A stretch of DNA of 64,000 nt from Oxalobacteraceae sp. CFBP 13730 (GTDB lineage: Bacteria > Pseudomonadota > Gammaproteobacteria > Burkholderiales > Burkholderiaceae_D). The position numbers and the translations under genes were made by a program. Below, one piece after another: positions 1 through 8,562 of the stretch. The notes below the pieces were generated by a model. It was not told the DNA's origin and searched no databases. It saw only the letters and a program-made list of their open reading frames with translations. Within the stretch, counting starts at the first letter, position 1; the number at the start of each line of letters is the position of its first letter. The DNA lies in contig JACYUQ010000002.1 in assembly GCA_014841835.1 (NCBI GenBank), positions 992,001 to 1,056,000 of the forward strand, written 5' to 3'.

Positions 1-1
1 C

Positions 2-541
2 GAAGGCGAACGTGAACGCGGCGAAGCGGCGCCGGGTGCCGAGCCACACGTAGCGGCATCGCCCCTCGTGCAGGTCTGGCTGGAACACGGCGGCGTGGCG
101 CGTGCGGATCGCGCTGTGGACGCCGTCGGCGGCCACCACCAGGTCGGCGCCATAACTGCGCGCCAGCGCCACGTCGTCCGTCACGTCGGTATCGAACACG
201 AGCGCCACGCCCGCTTCTTCGCAGCGCGCCTGCAGGATGCCGAGCAGGCGCTTGCGCGCAATGCCGCAAAAACCGTGGCCATGCGAGGTCACGGTCGCGC
301 CGCGGATCAACACGTCGATCGCGTGCCAGCGATTGAACGCAGCTTCGATGGCGCGCGCGCTGGGCGCATCGGCCAACGCCAGGTTGCCCAGGGTCTGATC
401 AGAAAACACGACGCCCCAGCCGAACGTGTCGCCGGCCCGGTTGCGCTCGACCACCGTCACGCTGCGGCGCGGATCGCGCAGTTTCATCAGCAGGCCGGCA
501 TACAGCCCGGCCGGCCCGCCACCGACGCAGACGATGTTCAT
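2..541 (-). CDS. FAD-dependent aromatic-CoA monooxygenase, N-terminal part (salicylyl/anthraniloyl-CoA hydroxylase type), cut by window edge
   Basis: The first 180 codons are present and the frame runs off the left edge. The protein opens with the Rossmann FAD fingerprint GGGPAGLYAG at residues 7-16, followed by a VVERN motif. It continues with GWGVVFSDQTLGNL, HGFCGIARKRLL and a DLVVAADGVHS flavin-binding segment. This series is typical of the group A flavin monooxygenase half of bifunctional salicylyl-CoA 5-hydroxylases and 2-aminobenzoyl-CoA monooxygenases, which act in CoA-thioester routes for anthranilate or salicylate breakdown. A GGAGAG ribosome-binding site sits just before the ATG. 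Whether the second (oxidoreductase) half exists cannot be seen here. The flavin monooxygenase call is firm; the substrate is inferred from family resemblance. Confidence 0.8.
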   Translation of the reverse strand, partial: MNIVCVGGGPAGLYAGLLMKLRDPRRSVTVVERNRAGDTFGWGVVFSDQTLGNLALADAPSARAIEAAFNRWHAIDVLIRGATVTSHGHGFCGIARKRLLGILQARCEEAGVALVFDTDVTDDVALARSYGADLVVAADGVHSAIRTRHAAVFQPDLHEGRCRYVWLGTRRRFAAFTFAF

Positions 542-568
542 GTTCTCTCCTATACTGGCATGGCGCCT

Positions 569-599
569 ATCTTACCTGCGGCCAGGCGGGCCATGTCAA
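569..599 (-). promoter_or_regulatory. sigma-70-like promoter for the monooxygenase gene
   Basis: Read leftward there is a perfect TTGACA (594-599) and TAAGAT (569-574), separated by 19 bp. This lies about 30 bp upstream of the monooxygenase start codon. The -10 matches 4/6 and the spacer is slightly long, so the call is tentative. Confidence 0.4.
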
Positions 600-623
600 C
601 GGCACGTCGCGCACGCGAGACTC

Positions 624-636
624 ATCCACTGTGGAT
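624..636. promoter_or_regulatory. 13-bp dyad, possible operator
   Basis: ATCCAC-T-GTGGAT is a perfect 6+6 inverted repeat. It lies about 25 bp upstream of the -35 of the leftward monooxygenase promoter, inside the 250-bp divergent region. The position suits a regulator site. No regulator gene for it is visible in the window. Confidence 0.3.
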
Positions 637-705
637 AGGTCAATTTTTAGTACAATCAGGAAACTTCGCTGCCCTATCCCCCGCCACAGGTTGCGGGTTT
701 TATCG

Positions 706-795
706 ATGAACCGTTCGCCAACCATGCTCCACAACGCACAGACAATCGCGCTCCCCGTCGTCACCTGCACGCCGTACCCGGGGTCGCAGCGATGA
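706..795 (+). CDS. possible 29-codon leader ORF overlapping the kinase start
   Basis: A short frame begins at ATG 706 (an internal ATG is at 724) and ends at TGA 793-795. Its stop overlaps the kinase start codon at 792 in an ATGA arrangement, the layout used for translational coupling. The kinase itself lacks a clear ribosome-binding site, which would fit coupling. The peptide has no recognisable motif and no strong ribosome-binding site of its own, so it may be chance. Confidence 0.2.
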   Translation: MNRSPTMLHNAQTIALPVVTCTPYPGSQR

Positions 796-3020
796 CCAAG
801 TCACCTGGGCGCTTTCGCCTGAACAGCCTGCGCAGCCGGCTGATGCTGCTGGTGCTGCTGGCCATTACGCCAATCGCGATCGTCACCGTGCTCGGCGGGC
901 TGCGCGAACGTGAAGCGGCGATCCGCGCTTCGGAGGACAACCTGAAACGCCTGACGGCGCTGGCGGCTGCCAACGAAGCGCAGTCGATCGACCGCGCGCG
1001 TCAGATCCTGGTCGACCTGGCCAGCGTGCCGGACCTGATGGGCGAAACTGCCGACTGCAACGCGCTGCTGGCCAACGTCCTCGATCGCAACGAGATGTAT
1101 GTCAATTTTGGCCTCATCCAGCTCAATGGCGACGTCAGTTGCAGCGCGGTGCCGATGGTGCATCCGGTAAACCTGGGCGACCGCAGTCACTTCAAGCGCG
1201 CCGTCGCAGAACGCCGCTTCATCGCCGGCGACTACATTTTCGGGCGCGTGATCCGCCGCCACACGATCAACCTGACCTATCCGGTCACCGACCGCGACGG
1301 CAAGGTCGTCGCGGTGGTGTTTGCAGCAATGGACCTGGCGGGCCTCGACACCTTCGTCAACGACATCAGTCTGCCGGCCGGTTCGATCCTCGAGACGGCC
1401 GACGCCTCGGGCAAGCTGATTTCGCGCCGTCCCGATCCTGAGCGCTGGTTCGGCAAACGTGTTCCTGCCCCGTTGTTCGCGGCGATGCGCGGCCCGCACG
1501 ACAACGCCCGCGTGATCCAGGGCGAGGATGGCATCGAGCGCCTGCACGCATTCGCGCGCGTCGGCCCGCCGACGCTGTCCGACTACACGGTCACGATCGG
1601 TGTGCCCACCGAAACCATCACGCGCGTGGCGCGCGAAGCGCAGCTGATGTCGCTGCTCGGCCTGGGCCTGACGACCCTCCTGGCCCTGCTGGCGGCTTGG
1701 CTGGCAGGCGACAAGCTGATTGTCCGGCGCGTGCGCACGCTGATGACGGTGGCACGCCGGATCGCCGCCGGTGAACTCGACGCCCGCACCGGCATCGGAT
1801 CGAACAGCGAAGAAATCGGGCGGCTGGCGTCGGCCCTGGACGAGATGGCCGAGCATCTGCAAGAGAAAGAAGCCCAGCGCAGCCAGGCCGAGCGCGAGCT
1901 GCGCGCGGCCGACCAGCGCAAGGACGAATTCCTGGCAATGCTGGCCCACGAACTGCGCAACCCGCTCGCGCCGATCAGCACCGGCGCCCATCTGCTCAAA
2001 CTGCTCCATTCGGACAATGCGCAGATCACGCAGACCTGCGCCATCATTGCGCGCCAGGTCGAACACATGACGAGCCTGGTCGACGACCTGCTGGACGTCT
2101 CGCGCGTGACGCGCGGGCTGGTCACGCTGTCGACCCAGATCCTCGACCTGCGCAAGGTGGTCGACGACGCGGCCGAGCAGATCCGGCCGCTGATGCTGGC
2201 GCGGCGCCACAAGGTGGTGCTCGACATGCCGCCGGAACCGGTCAGCGTGAAGGGCGACCACAAGCGTCTGGTGCAGGTCGTGGCCAACCTGCTGGGCAAC
2301 GCGACCAAGTACACGCCGGAGGGCGGCCGCATCACCCTGCAACTGACGCTGCAAGGCGATACCTGGGTCATCGACGTGACCGACGACGGCATCGGCATGG
2401 ATGCGCGCCTGGTCGAGCGCGTGTTCGATCTGTTTACCCAGGCCGAGCGCACGCCGGACCGGTCGCAAGGCGGCCTGGGCCTGGGGCTGGCGCTGGCACG
2501 CAGCCTGGTCGAACTGCACGGCGGCAGCGTTGGCGCGGTGAGTGCCGGCCCGGGCCTGGGCAGCACGTTCACCGTACGCCTGCCGTGCTACATGCAGGAG
2601 GCGCCGGCCGCACCCGTGGCGTCGCCGCTGGCCGGCAGCGCCAGCGCCGTCGGCCCCCTGCGTATCCTCGTGGTAGATGACAATCTCGATGCCGCCCACA
2701 CGCTGAGCCTGTTCTTGCGCGCGAGCGGCCACACGGTCGAAGTGGTGTATTGCGCGCTGGACGCGATCGATGTCGCTGCCGTGTTCAAGCCGCAGGTCTG
2801 CCTGCTTGACATCGGGCTGCCCGACATCGACGGCAACGAACTGGCGCGGCGCCTGCGCGCCTTGCCCGACATGGAGAACGCGACGCTCATCGCGGCGACC
2901 GGCTATGGCCGCCAGCAAGACCGCGAACAGGCACGCCAGGCAGGGTTCGACCACTATCTGGTCAAGCCACTCAATACGCTGCAACTGGGCGATCTTCTGG
3001 CGCAGGCGAGCCCTCACTGA
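792..3020 (+). CDS. Cache-domain hybrid sensor histidine kinase with C-terminal receiver
   Basis: This 742-residue inner-membrane sensor kinase has a transmembrane helix at about 15-36 and a periplasmic double-Cache-like sensor at about 40-280. A second helix follows at about 285-305 with a HAMP linker. The HisKA H-box is LAHELRNPL with phospho-acceptor His386. The ATPase has its N-box (GNATKYTPEGG), G1 (DDGIGMD) and G2 (GGLGLGLAL) motifs. A receiver follows from about residue 626 with phospho-acceptor Asp673 in LLDIGLPD and the conserved Lys in LVKPL. It autophosphorylates in response to an unknown periplasmic ligand and passes phosphate to its own receiver. It ends in a terminator-like hairpin. 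No separate output regulator is adjacent. Confidence 0.92.
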   Translation: MTKSPGRFRLNSLRSRLMLLVLLAITPIAIVTVLGGLREREAAIRASEDNLKRLTALAAANEAQSIDRARQILVDLASVPDLMGETADCNALLANVLDRNEMYVNFGLIQLNGDVSCSAVPMVHPVNLGDRSHFKRAVAERRFIAGDYIFGRVIRRHTINLTYPVTDRDGKVVAVVFAAMDLAGLDTFVNDISLPAGSILETADASGKLISRRPDPERWFGKRVPAPLFAAMRGPHDNARVIQGEDGIERLHAFARVGPPTLSDYTVTIGVPTETITRVAREAQLMSLLGLGLTTLLALLAAWLAGDKLIVRRVRTLMTVARRIAAGELDARTGIGSNSEEIGRLASALDEMAEHLQEKEAQRSQAERELRAADQRKDEFLAMLAHELRNPLAPISTGAHLLKLLHSDNAQITQTCAIIARQVEHMTSLVDDLLDVSRVTRGLVTLSTQILDLRKVVDDAAEQIRPLMLARRHKVVLDMPPEPVSVKGDHKRLVQVVANLLGNATKYTPEGGRITLQLTLQGDTWVIDVTDDGIGMDARLVERVFDLFTQAERTPDRSQGGLGLGLALARSLVELHGGSVGAVSAGPGLGSTFTVRLPCYMQEAPAAPVASPLAGSASAVGPLRILVVDDNLDAAHTLSLFLRASGHTVEVVYCALDAIDVAAVFKPQVCLLDIGLPDIDGNELARRLRALPDMENATLIAATGYGRQQDREQARQAGFDHYLVKPLNTLQLGDLLAQASPH

Positions 3021-3039
3021 AGCGGGCACCGTGACTGAA

Positions 3040-3055
3040 CCGCCCTTTCGGGCGG
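3040..3055 (+). terminator. hairpin after the hybrid kinase gene
   Basis: A perfect 6-bp stem CCGCCC/GGGCGG with a TTTC loop lies 20 bp past the kinase stop. The sequence after it is only weakly T-rich, so it is a probable but not textbook intrinsic terminator. Confidence 0.5.
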
Positions 3056-3092
3056 GGTCGTTTCATTGGCACAACAAGGCCGCAAATAGTGC

Positions 3093-3122
3093 GTGACAGG
3101 TATCATTACACCTGCATAGAAT
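3093..3122 (+). promoter_or_regulatory. sigma-70-like promoter for the GGDEF-EAL gene
   Basis: GTGACA (3093-3098, 5/6) and TAGAAT (3117-3122, 5/6) are separated by 18 bp. They stand about 65 bp upstream of the start codon at 3187. Confidence 0.55.
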
Positions 3123-3186
3123 TTGCTGCAATAGAATTTAATATGCTCCGGAGAAATTCCGTGCGGCGTGCCGAACAGGATGCTTC

Positions 3187-5505
3187 ATGCCAATTGCTCC
3201 AGATAACATCGCGCAGTGGCGCATCAAGGTCTTTACCACCATCCTGCCGATCGTCTTCGCGCTGGGATTCGTTGCGGCCGTGCCCAGCATCCCGCTGCTG
3301 ATCAGCAAGGGCAAATGGCCGGTCATCGTCATGGACGTGGTGGCGCTGGCATGGCTGCTGGCCATCTGGCGACTCGACCGCGTCGCGCACACAGTCCGCG
3401 TTCTCAATTTCATTGCCATGCTGTTCCTGGTGTCCGTCGGCCTGCTGTTCGCCGTGGGGCCGGTTGGTCTGGTCTACATGACGGCCCTGCCCGCACTGGC
3501 CGTCATCCTGCTTGGCATGCGCCAGGCGCTCATCGGCCTGGCCCTGGGCGCGGCCTGCGTGCTGCTGCTCGGCCTGAACGGCCAGGTGCACCTGTATGTC
3601 CCTGGCCTGGAACAGAATGGCCTGGCATCGGCGATCGTCGTCGTCATCAACTTTTGCTGCGTCGGCGCATTGATCACGATCACCAGCGGCACGCTGCTCA
3701 AGGGGCTGGACCGGTCGCTTCTCGAAGCGCGCACGGCCGCCGCAGGACTCGAAGCGGGCCAGTTGCGCCTGCACGCTGTCAACGACGAGCTGCGCCTGAC
3801 GTCGGCCGCGGTCGCGCGCCTGAACGACATGGTCATGATCGCGCGCATGGTCGACGTGCCCGGCGCCGAGCAGCCGATCATTTTTGTCAACGATGCGCTG
3901 CTGCGCCACACCGGTTACGCGCGCGAAGAAATCATCGGGCGCAGCGTGCGCATGCTCGAAGGGCCCGATACCGATCAGGAGACCGTCCGGCGCGTGATCA
4001 CGGCCGTGATGCACAAGGAAGCCGCCAGTGCCGAAATGGTGCTGTACACGAAACACGGCACGCCGTACTGGGTCGAGGCCGAGATGGTGCCGTTCTCCGG
4101 CGACAGTGGCGCGATCACGCACTGGCTGATTGTCAGCCGCGACGTGACCGAGCGGCGCAACGCCGCCGACGCGATCCATCGTCTGGCGTTCTACGACGTG
4201 CTTACCGGCCTGCCGAACCGGCGCCTGCTGATGGAGCGGCTCGATGTGGCGGTGGCCGGCGCCCGCACGGGCGGGTCGATGGCTGCCGTGCTGTACGTCG
4301 ACATCGACAACTTCAAGACCGTCAACGACGCACGCGGCCATGCCATCGGCGACCAGCTGCTCAAGAACGTGGCCGATCGCCTGGTGGCGATGACGGGCGA
4401 CGACGGCTGCGTGGCACGCCTGGGCGGGGATGAATTCGTGGTCCTGCTCGACGCGCTGGGCCGGCATGCGGACCGGGCCACCGACCGCGCGCTGGCCGTG
4501 GCCGAACGGATCCGGGCAGCGCTGGCCGACAAGATCGTCATCGACGCCCAGCGTTACTACGCCACCAGCAGCATCGGCGTCGCGCTTACCGCACCCGGCA
4601 ACGCGCAGCACACAGTGCACGACCTGCTGCGCGAAGCCGACACCGCGATGTACCACGCGAAGTCGCGCGGCCGCAATGGGGTGGCGCTGTTCGAACCGGG
4701 CATGCTGTCCGACGCAGAAGGCCGCCTGACGCTCGAGCGCGACCTGGGCCACGCGCTCGACAACGGCGAATTGTCGCTGCACCTGCAACTGCAGGTCGAT
4801 GGCGCGCGCATGCCGAGCGGCGCCGAACTGCTGATGCGCTGGCGTCGCAAGGACGGCAGCAGCGTGCCGCCCGACGTCTTCATCCCGGTGGCTGAATCGA
4901 GCGGCCTGATCGTGGCGCTGGGCGACTGGGTGCTGCGCGAAGCGTGCCTGGCCTGGCACGTGCTGGACCGCGCCGGCCACCGCTTCCCGCTGTCCGTCAA
5001 TGTCAGCCCGATGCAGTTCCGCCAGCACGACTTCGTCACACGGGTCGAAGCGATCCTGCACGAGACAGGTGTGCCGCCCGGCCAGCTGATCTTCGAGATC
5101 ACCGAAGGCTTGCTGGTCGACCGGCTCGACCAGACCATCGAGCGGATGCACGCGCTGGCCGCACTCGGGATCCGCATCTCGATCGACGACTTCGGCACCG
5201 GCTATTCGAGCCTGTCGTACCTGACCCGGATGCCGCTGTACGAACTGAAGATCGACAAGAGCTTCATCCGCGACACGCCGCACGACAAGAACGGCACCGC
5301 CATCGTGCAATCGATCCTGGCGATGGCCGGCCACCTGGGCCTGCGCGTGGTGGCCGAAGGCGTCGAGACGTCGGCCCAGGCCGAGTACCTGGCCGCGCAC
5401 GGCAATGCCTGCATGCAGGGCTACCTGTTCCACCGGCCGATGCCGCTCGACGCGCTGCTGGCCGAACTGCAGGCCGCGCCCCAGGCCAGTTTGTCCGCCG
5501 CCTGA
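3187..5505 (+). CDS. membrane PAS-GGDEF-EAL protein (cyclic-di-GMP turnover)
   Basis: This 772-residue protein starts with roughly six hydrophobic helices (about 12-180), which look like an integral-membrane sensor. A PAS domain follows (about 215-325), then a GGDEF domain with intact LTGLPNR and RLGGDEF motifs (GGDEF at 413-417). The C-terminal EAL domain has its signature glutamate in an ELL variant (Glu547) rather than EAL. Other catalytic motifs are present: SVNVSP, FEITEG, IDDFGTGYSSL, KIDKSFI and VAEGVET. It could both make and break c-di-GMP. With an intact GGDEF and a nearly complete EAL set, the net activity cannot be read from sequence. It has its own promoter and is followed by the antiporter gene on the same strand. 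Confidence 0.92.
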   Translation: MPIAPDNIAQWRIKVFTTILPIVFALGFVAAVPSIPLLISKGKWPVIVMDVVALAWLLAIWRLDRVAHTVRVLNFIAMLFLVSVGLLFAVGPVGLVYMTALPALAVILLGMRQALIGLALGAACVLLLGLNGQVHLYVPGLEQNGLASAIVVVINFCCVGALITITSGTLLKGLDRSLLEARTAAAGLEAGQLRLHAVNDELRLTSAAVARLNDMVMIARMVDVPGAEQPIIFVNDALLRHTGYAREEIIGRSVRMLEGPDTDQETVRRVITAVMHKEAASAEMVLYTKHGTPYWVEAEMVPFSGDSGAITHWLIVSRDVTERRNAADAIHRLAFYDVLTGLPNRRLLMERLDVAVAGARTGGSMAAVLYVDIDNFKTVNDARGHAIGDQLLKNVADRLVAMTGDDGCVARLGGDEFVVLLDALGRHADRATDRALAVAERIRAALADKIVIDAQRYYATSSIGVALTAPGNAQHTVHDLLREADTAMYHAKSRGRNGVALFEPGMLSDAEGRLTLERDLGHALDNGELSLHLQLQVDGARMPSGAELLMRWRRKDGSSVPPDVFIPVAESSGLIVALGDWVLREACLAWHVLDRAGHRFPLSVNVSPMQFRQHDFVTRVEAILHETGVPPGQLIFEITEGLLVDRLDQTIERMHALAALGIRISIDDFGTGYSSLSYLTRMPLYELKIDKSFIRDTPHDKNGTAIVQSILAMAGHLGLRVVAEGVETSAQAEYLAAHGNACMQGYLFHRPMPLDALLAELQAAPQASLSAA

Positions 5506-5568
5506 TCAACAGCGTCGCCACGGGCGGCGCCAATCCCTTATCATCCTGTCTCGAACAGGGAGATGTTG

Positions 5569-7215
5569 ATGGATGAAGTAGGAATCGTGCTGGCCATGCT
5601 GCTGGCGGTGGTGGCCAGCGGCTACCTGGTGCGCATGCTGCCGTTCGCGGTGCCGCTGCCGCTGATGCAGATCGCGCTTGGCGCGGCGATTGCCGGCAGC
5701 ACCGGCCACGGCGTGCGGCTCGAACCGCACATCTTCTTCCTCGTGTTCCTGCCGCCGCTGCTGTTTCTCGATGGCTGGCGCATTCCCAAGGTCGGGCTGT
5801 TTCGCGACCGCTCCACGATCCTCGAACTGGCCCTGGGCCTGGTGCTGTTTACGGTACTGGGCGCGGGCTTTTTGATTCACTGGCTGATTCCGTCGCTGCC
5901 GCTGGCAGTGTGCTTTGCGCTGGCCGCCATTCTGGCCCCCACCGATCCGGTCGCAGTGTCGTCGATCGCCGCGCGCGTGCCGATCCCGCCGCGCCTGATG
6001 CACATCCTCGAGGGCGAGTCGCTGCTGAACGACGCCAGTGGCCTGGTGTGCTTCCGCTTCGCCGTGGCGGCCGCCCTCACCGGCACTTTCTCGCTGGGCG
6101 AGGCCACGCTCACCTTCCTATGGGTGGCGCTGGCGGGCGTGGCCATCGGTGTGGGCATCACCGTGGGCGTGAGCTGGGCCCAGCGCCAGCTGGCTGCGCG
6201 CATCGGCGAAGAAAGCGGCTCGCCGATCCTGATCAACCTGCTGCTGCCGTTCGGCGCCTATCTGGCAGCCGAACATCTGGGTGCCTCGGGCATCCTGGCG
6301 GCAGTCGCGGCCGGCGTCACGATGAGCTACGTTGAATTGAGCGGGCGCGCGGCAGCCACGACGCGTGTGCGGCGCGCGGTGGTATGGGACACGGTGCAGT
6401 TCGCGCTGAACGGCATCATGTTCGTGCTACTGGGCGAGCAGCTTCCCGATATTGTCGAAGCAGCCCTGCTCTCGCCCGAGCTGCCACGCGCGAACGATGT
6501 GTGGTGGCTGGCCACCAACGCGCTGGCCATCAGCTTCGGCCTGATTCTGCTGCGCTTCGTCTGGGTCTGGGTCTCGCTGCGCCTGACGCTGCTGAACGCC
6601 CGGCGCCAGAAGCTGCCGGAATACCGCCCCAATCCGCGCCTGATCCTGGCCACGTCGCTGGCGGGCGTGCGCGGCGCCATCACGCTGGCCGGCGTGCTCA
6701 CGCTGCCGCTGGCGATGCCGGGCGGCGCGCCCTTCCCGGGACGCGACCTGGTGATTTTCCTGGCCAGCGCCGTGATCGTCGTCTCGCTCGTGCTGGCCAG
6801 CGTCGGCCTGCCGCGCGTGCTGCGCGGCCTCGAACTGCCGCACGATTCAGCGCATGAAAGCGAAGAGGCGCGTGCGCGCCATGCCGCCGCGCTGGCTGCG
6901 CTCGAAGCCATCGCCAACGCACCGCCACCGCCACCCACCTCGGGCTGCGATGCGCAGGGCGCGGTGGAGATGCACGCAAGCGCAGTCGACCAGGTGCGCA
7001 GCCTGTATCAATATCGCCTGGATGGCGGCAACGGCAACGATGTCGATCCGGCGCACGCACGCGCCGCCGAAAGCGCGGAGCGGCACTACCGACTGGCCGC
7101 GCTGGAGCACGAACGGGCCGTCCTGCTGCGTATGGCGCGCAACAACACCTTGTCCGACGAAGTCGCGCGCAAGCTGCTGCGCGAGATCGATCTGGTCGAG
7201 GCGCGCTATCGCTGA
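5569..7215 (+). CDS. Na+/H+ antiporter of the CPA1 family
   Basis: This 548-residue secondary transporter exchanges protons for Na+ across the inner membrane, in pH and salt homeostasis. About twelve hydrophobic helices fill residues 5-420. The CPA1 ion-binding signatures APTDPVAVSS and GESLLNDASG are both present. The last ~125 residues are a hydrophilic, partly helical cytoplasmic tail (DQVRSLYQYRLDG onward), as in YjcE-type antiporters. Two in-frame ATGs exist at 5563 and 5569. The AGGGAG ribosome-binding site abuts the first but is 6 bp from the second, so 5569 was chosen. The true ion preference (Na+, K+ or Li+) is not evident. Confidence 0.88.
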   Translation: MDEVGIVLAMLLAVVASGYLVRMLPFAVPLPLMQIALGAAIAGSTGHGVRLEPHIFFLVFLPPLLFLDGWRIPKVGLFRDRSTILELALGLVLFTVLGAGFLIHWLIPSLPLAVCFALAAILAPTDPVAVSSIAARVPIPPRLMHILEGESLLNDASGLVCFRFAVAAALTGTFSLGEATLTFLWVALAGVAIGVGITVGVSWAQRQLAARIGEESGSPILINLLLPFGAYLAAEHLGASGILAAVAAGVTMSYVELSGRAAATTRVRRAVVWDTVQFALNGIMFVLLGEQLPDIVEAALLSPELPRANDVWWLATNALAISFGLILLRFVWVWVSLRLTLLNARRQKLPEYRPNPRLILATSLAGVRGAITLAGVLTLPLAMPGGAPFPGRDLVIFLASAVIVVSLVLASVGLPRVLRGLELPHDSAHESEEARARHAAALAALEAIANAPPPPPTSGCDAQGAVEMHASAVDQVRSLYQYRLDGGNGNDVDPAHARAAESAERHYRLAALEHERAVLLRMARNNTLSDEVARKLLREIDLVEARYR

Positions 7216-7218
7216 ACC

Positions 7219-7247
7219 GGAGTGCGGGCGCGCCTGTCCCGCACTCC
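7219..7247 (+). terminator. hairpin after the antiporter gene
   Basis: A perfect 10-bp stem (GGAGTGCGGG with its complement) and 9-nt loop begin 4 bp after the antiporter stop. There is no long T-run, so termination efficiency is uncertain. Confidence 0.5.
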
Positions 7248-7320
7248 GTTATCTTGCGAACAGTGCGGGCACTGGCCCGGGCGTAGGATCGACGCGATAT
7301 CCACCACTCGCGAAACAGCC

Positions 7321-8541
7321 ATGCCCAGCCAGACCATCGACGCCGTCGACGCACTCGACACCAAAGACTCCACCAGCGCCGCGCGCGCGGCCGGCCTGCG
7401 CTACGTGCACGATGGCCGCGCCGGCGTCAAACGCGAAGCCGTCAAGGACGGCTTTCGCTATCTGGACGCGCATGGCGCGCCGGTGGAGGACGAGACCACG
7501 CTGGCGCGCATCAAGAGCCTGGTGATTCCGCCCGCCTGGCAGGACGTCTGGATCTGCGCGCAGGCCAACGGCCACCTGCAGGCCACCGGGCGCGACGCGC
7601 GCGGGCGCAAGCAATACCGCTATCACCCGAAATGGCGCACGGCGCGCGATGAAGTGAAGTACGAGCGCATGCTCAAGTTCGGCGACGCGCTGCCGGCAAT
7701 CCGGCACGAGGTCGACCGCGCCCTCAAACTCCCCGGCCTGCCGCGCGAGAAGGTGCTGGCCACGATCGTCTACCTGCTCGAAGCGACGATGATGCGGGTC
7801 GGGAACGAGGAATACGCGCGCACCAACAAGTCGTTTGGCCTGACGACGCTGCGCAACCGCCACGTCAAGGTCGACGGCAGCGACGTGCAATTCAGCTTCC
7901 GTGGCAAGAGCGGCGTGTACCACAAGGTGAAGGTGCACGACCGGCGCCTGGCAGGCATCGTCAAGCGCACGCGCGATCTGCCGGGACAGGAGCTGTTCCA
8001 GTACGTCGACGAGGATGGCGAAACCCACAGCGTCGATTCCAGCGACGTCAACGACTACCTGCGCAACATCACCGGCGAAGAGTACACGGCCAAGGATTTC
8101 CGCACCTGGTCAGGCACCGTGCTGGCAGCGCTGGCCCTGCAGGAGTTCGAGAAGTTCGACTCCGAGACGCAGGCGAAGAAAAACATCGTGCGCGCGATCG
8201 AGTCGGTGGCCGAAAAGCTCGGCAACACGCCAACGATCTGCCGCAAGTGCTACGTGCACCCGGCCGTGCTGGACGCCTACCTGGAAGGCGCGCCGCAGGA
8301 CGTGATGCGCGAACAGACGGAAAAGAAACTGGCCGAAGATCTGCACGCGCTCCAGCCGGAAGAGGCAGCCGTGCTGGCGATGCTGCAGCAGCGGCTCAGG
8401 CACGAAGAGGAAAAGCCACGTGCAGCGCCGCGCAAGAAAGCATCTGCCAAGACGCAAGCCAAGCCATCAGCGAAACCCGTGGCAAAGAAACCGACGGCCA
8501 AGAAACCGGCAGCCAAGCGTGGCGCGCCGGTCGCAGCGTAG
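7321..8541 (+). CDS. bacterial DNA topoisomerase IB
   Basis: This 406-residue type IB topoisomerase relaxes supercoils by transient attachment to a DNA 3'-phosphate. Residues 20-100 match the N-terminal topo IB domain (KYERMLKFGDALP and neighbours). The catalytic domain contains TNKSFGLTTLRNRHV, FRGKSGVYHKV and DFRTWSGTVLAA. The nucleophile is probably Tyr311 in the CYVHP motif. The last ~35 residues are a Lys/Ala/Pro-rich tail, a likely nonspecific DNA-binding extension. The frame is open further upstream through the previous terminator hairpin. ATG 7321 was chosen because family similarity begins shortly after it; no strong ribosome-binding site decides. The gene is convergent with pncB. 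Confidence 0.9.
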   Translation: MPSQTIDAVDALDTKDSTSAARAAGLRYVHDGRAGVKREAVKDGFRYLDAHGAPVEDETTLARIKSLVIPPAWQDVWICAQANGHLQATGRDARGRKQYRYHPKWRTARDEVKYERMLKFGDALPAIRHEVDRALKLPGLPREKVLATIVYLLEATMMRVGNEEYARTNKSFGLTTLRNRHVKVDGSDVQFSFRGKSGVYHKVKVHDRRLAGIVKRTRDLPGQELFQYVDEDGETHSVDSSDVNDYLRNITGEEYTAKDFRTWSGTVLAALALQEFEKFDSETQAKKNIVRAIESVAEKLGNTPTICRKCYVHPAVLDAYLEGAPQDVMREQTEKKLAEDLHALQPEEAAVLAMLQQRLRHEEEKPRAAPRKKASAKTQAKPSAKPVAKKPTAKKPAAKRGAPVAA

Positions 8542-8562
8542 CGCGACCCGACCCGCCCCCGC

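Noticed and set aside
801..3029. A 742-codon open frame on the minus strand, opposite the hybrid kinase gene
   Set aside because: It has no domain motif, is Arg/Gln/Ala-rich and exists only because high-G+C codon bias keeps the antisense frame open. The plus-strand kinase has all catalytic motifs.
3106..5433. A 775-codon antisense frame opposite the GGDEF-EAL gene
   Set aside because: Same G+C shadow effect; composition is His/Asp/Arg/Gln-rich low complexity with no recognisable fold.
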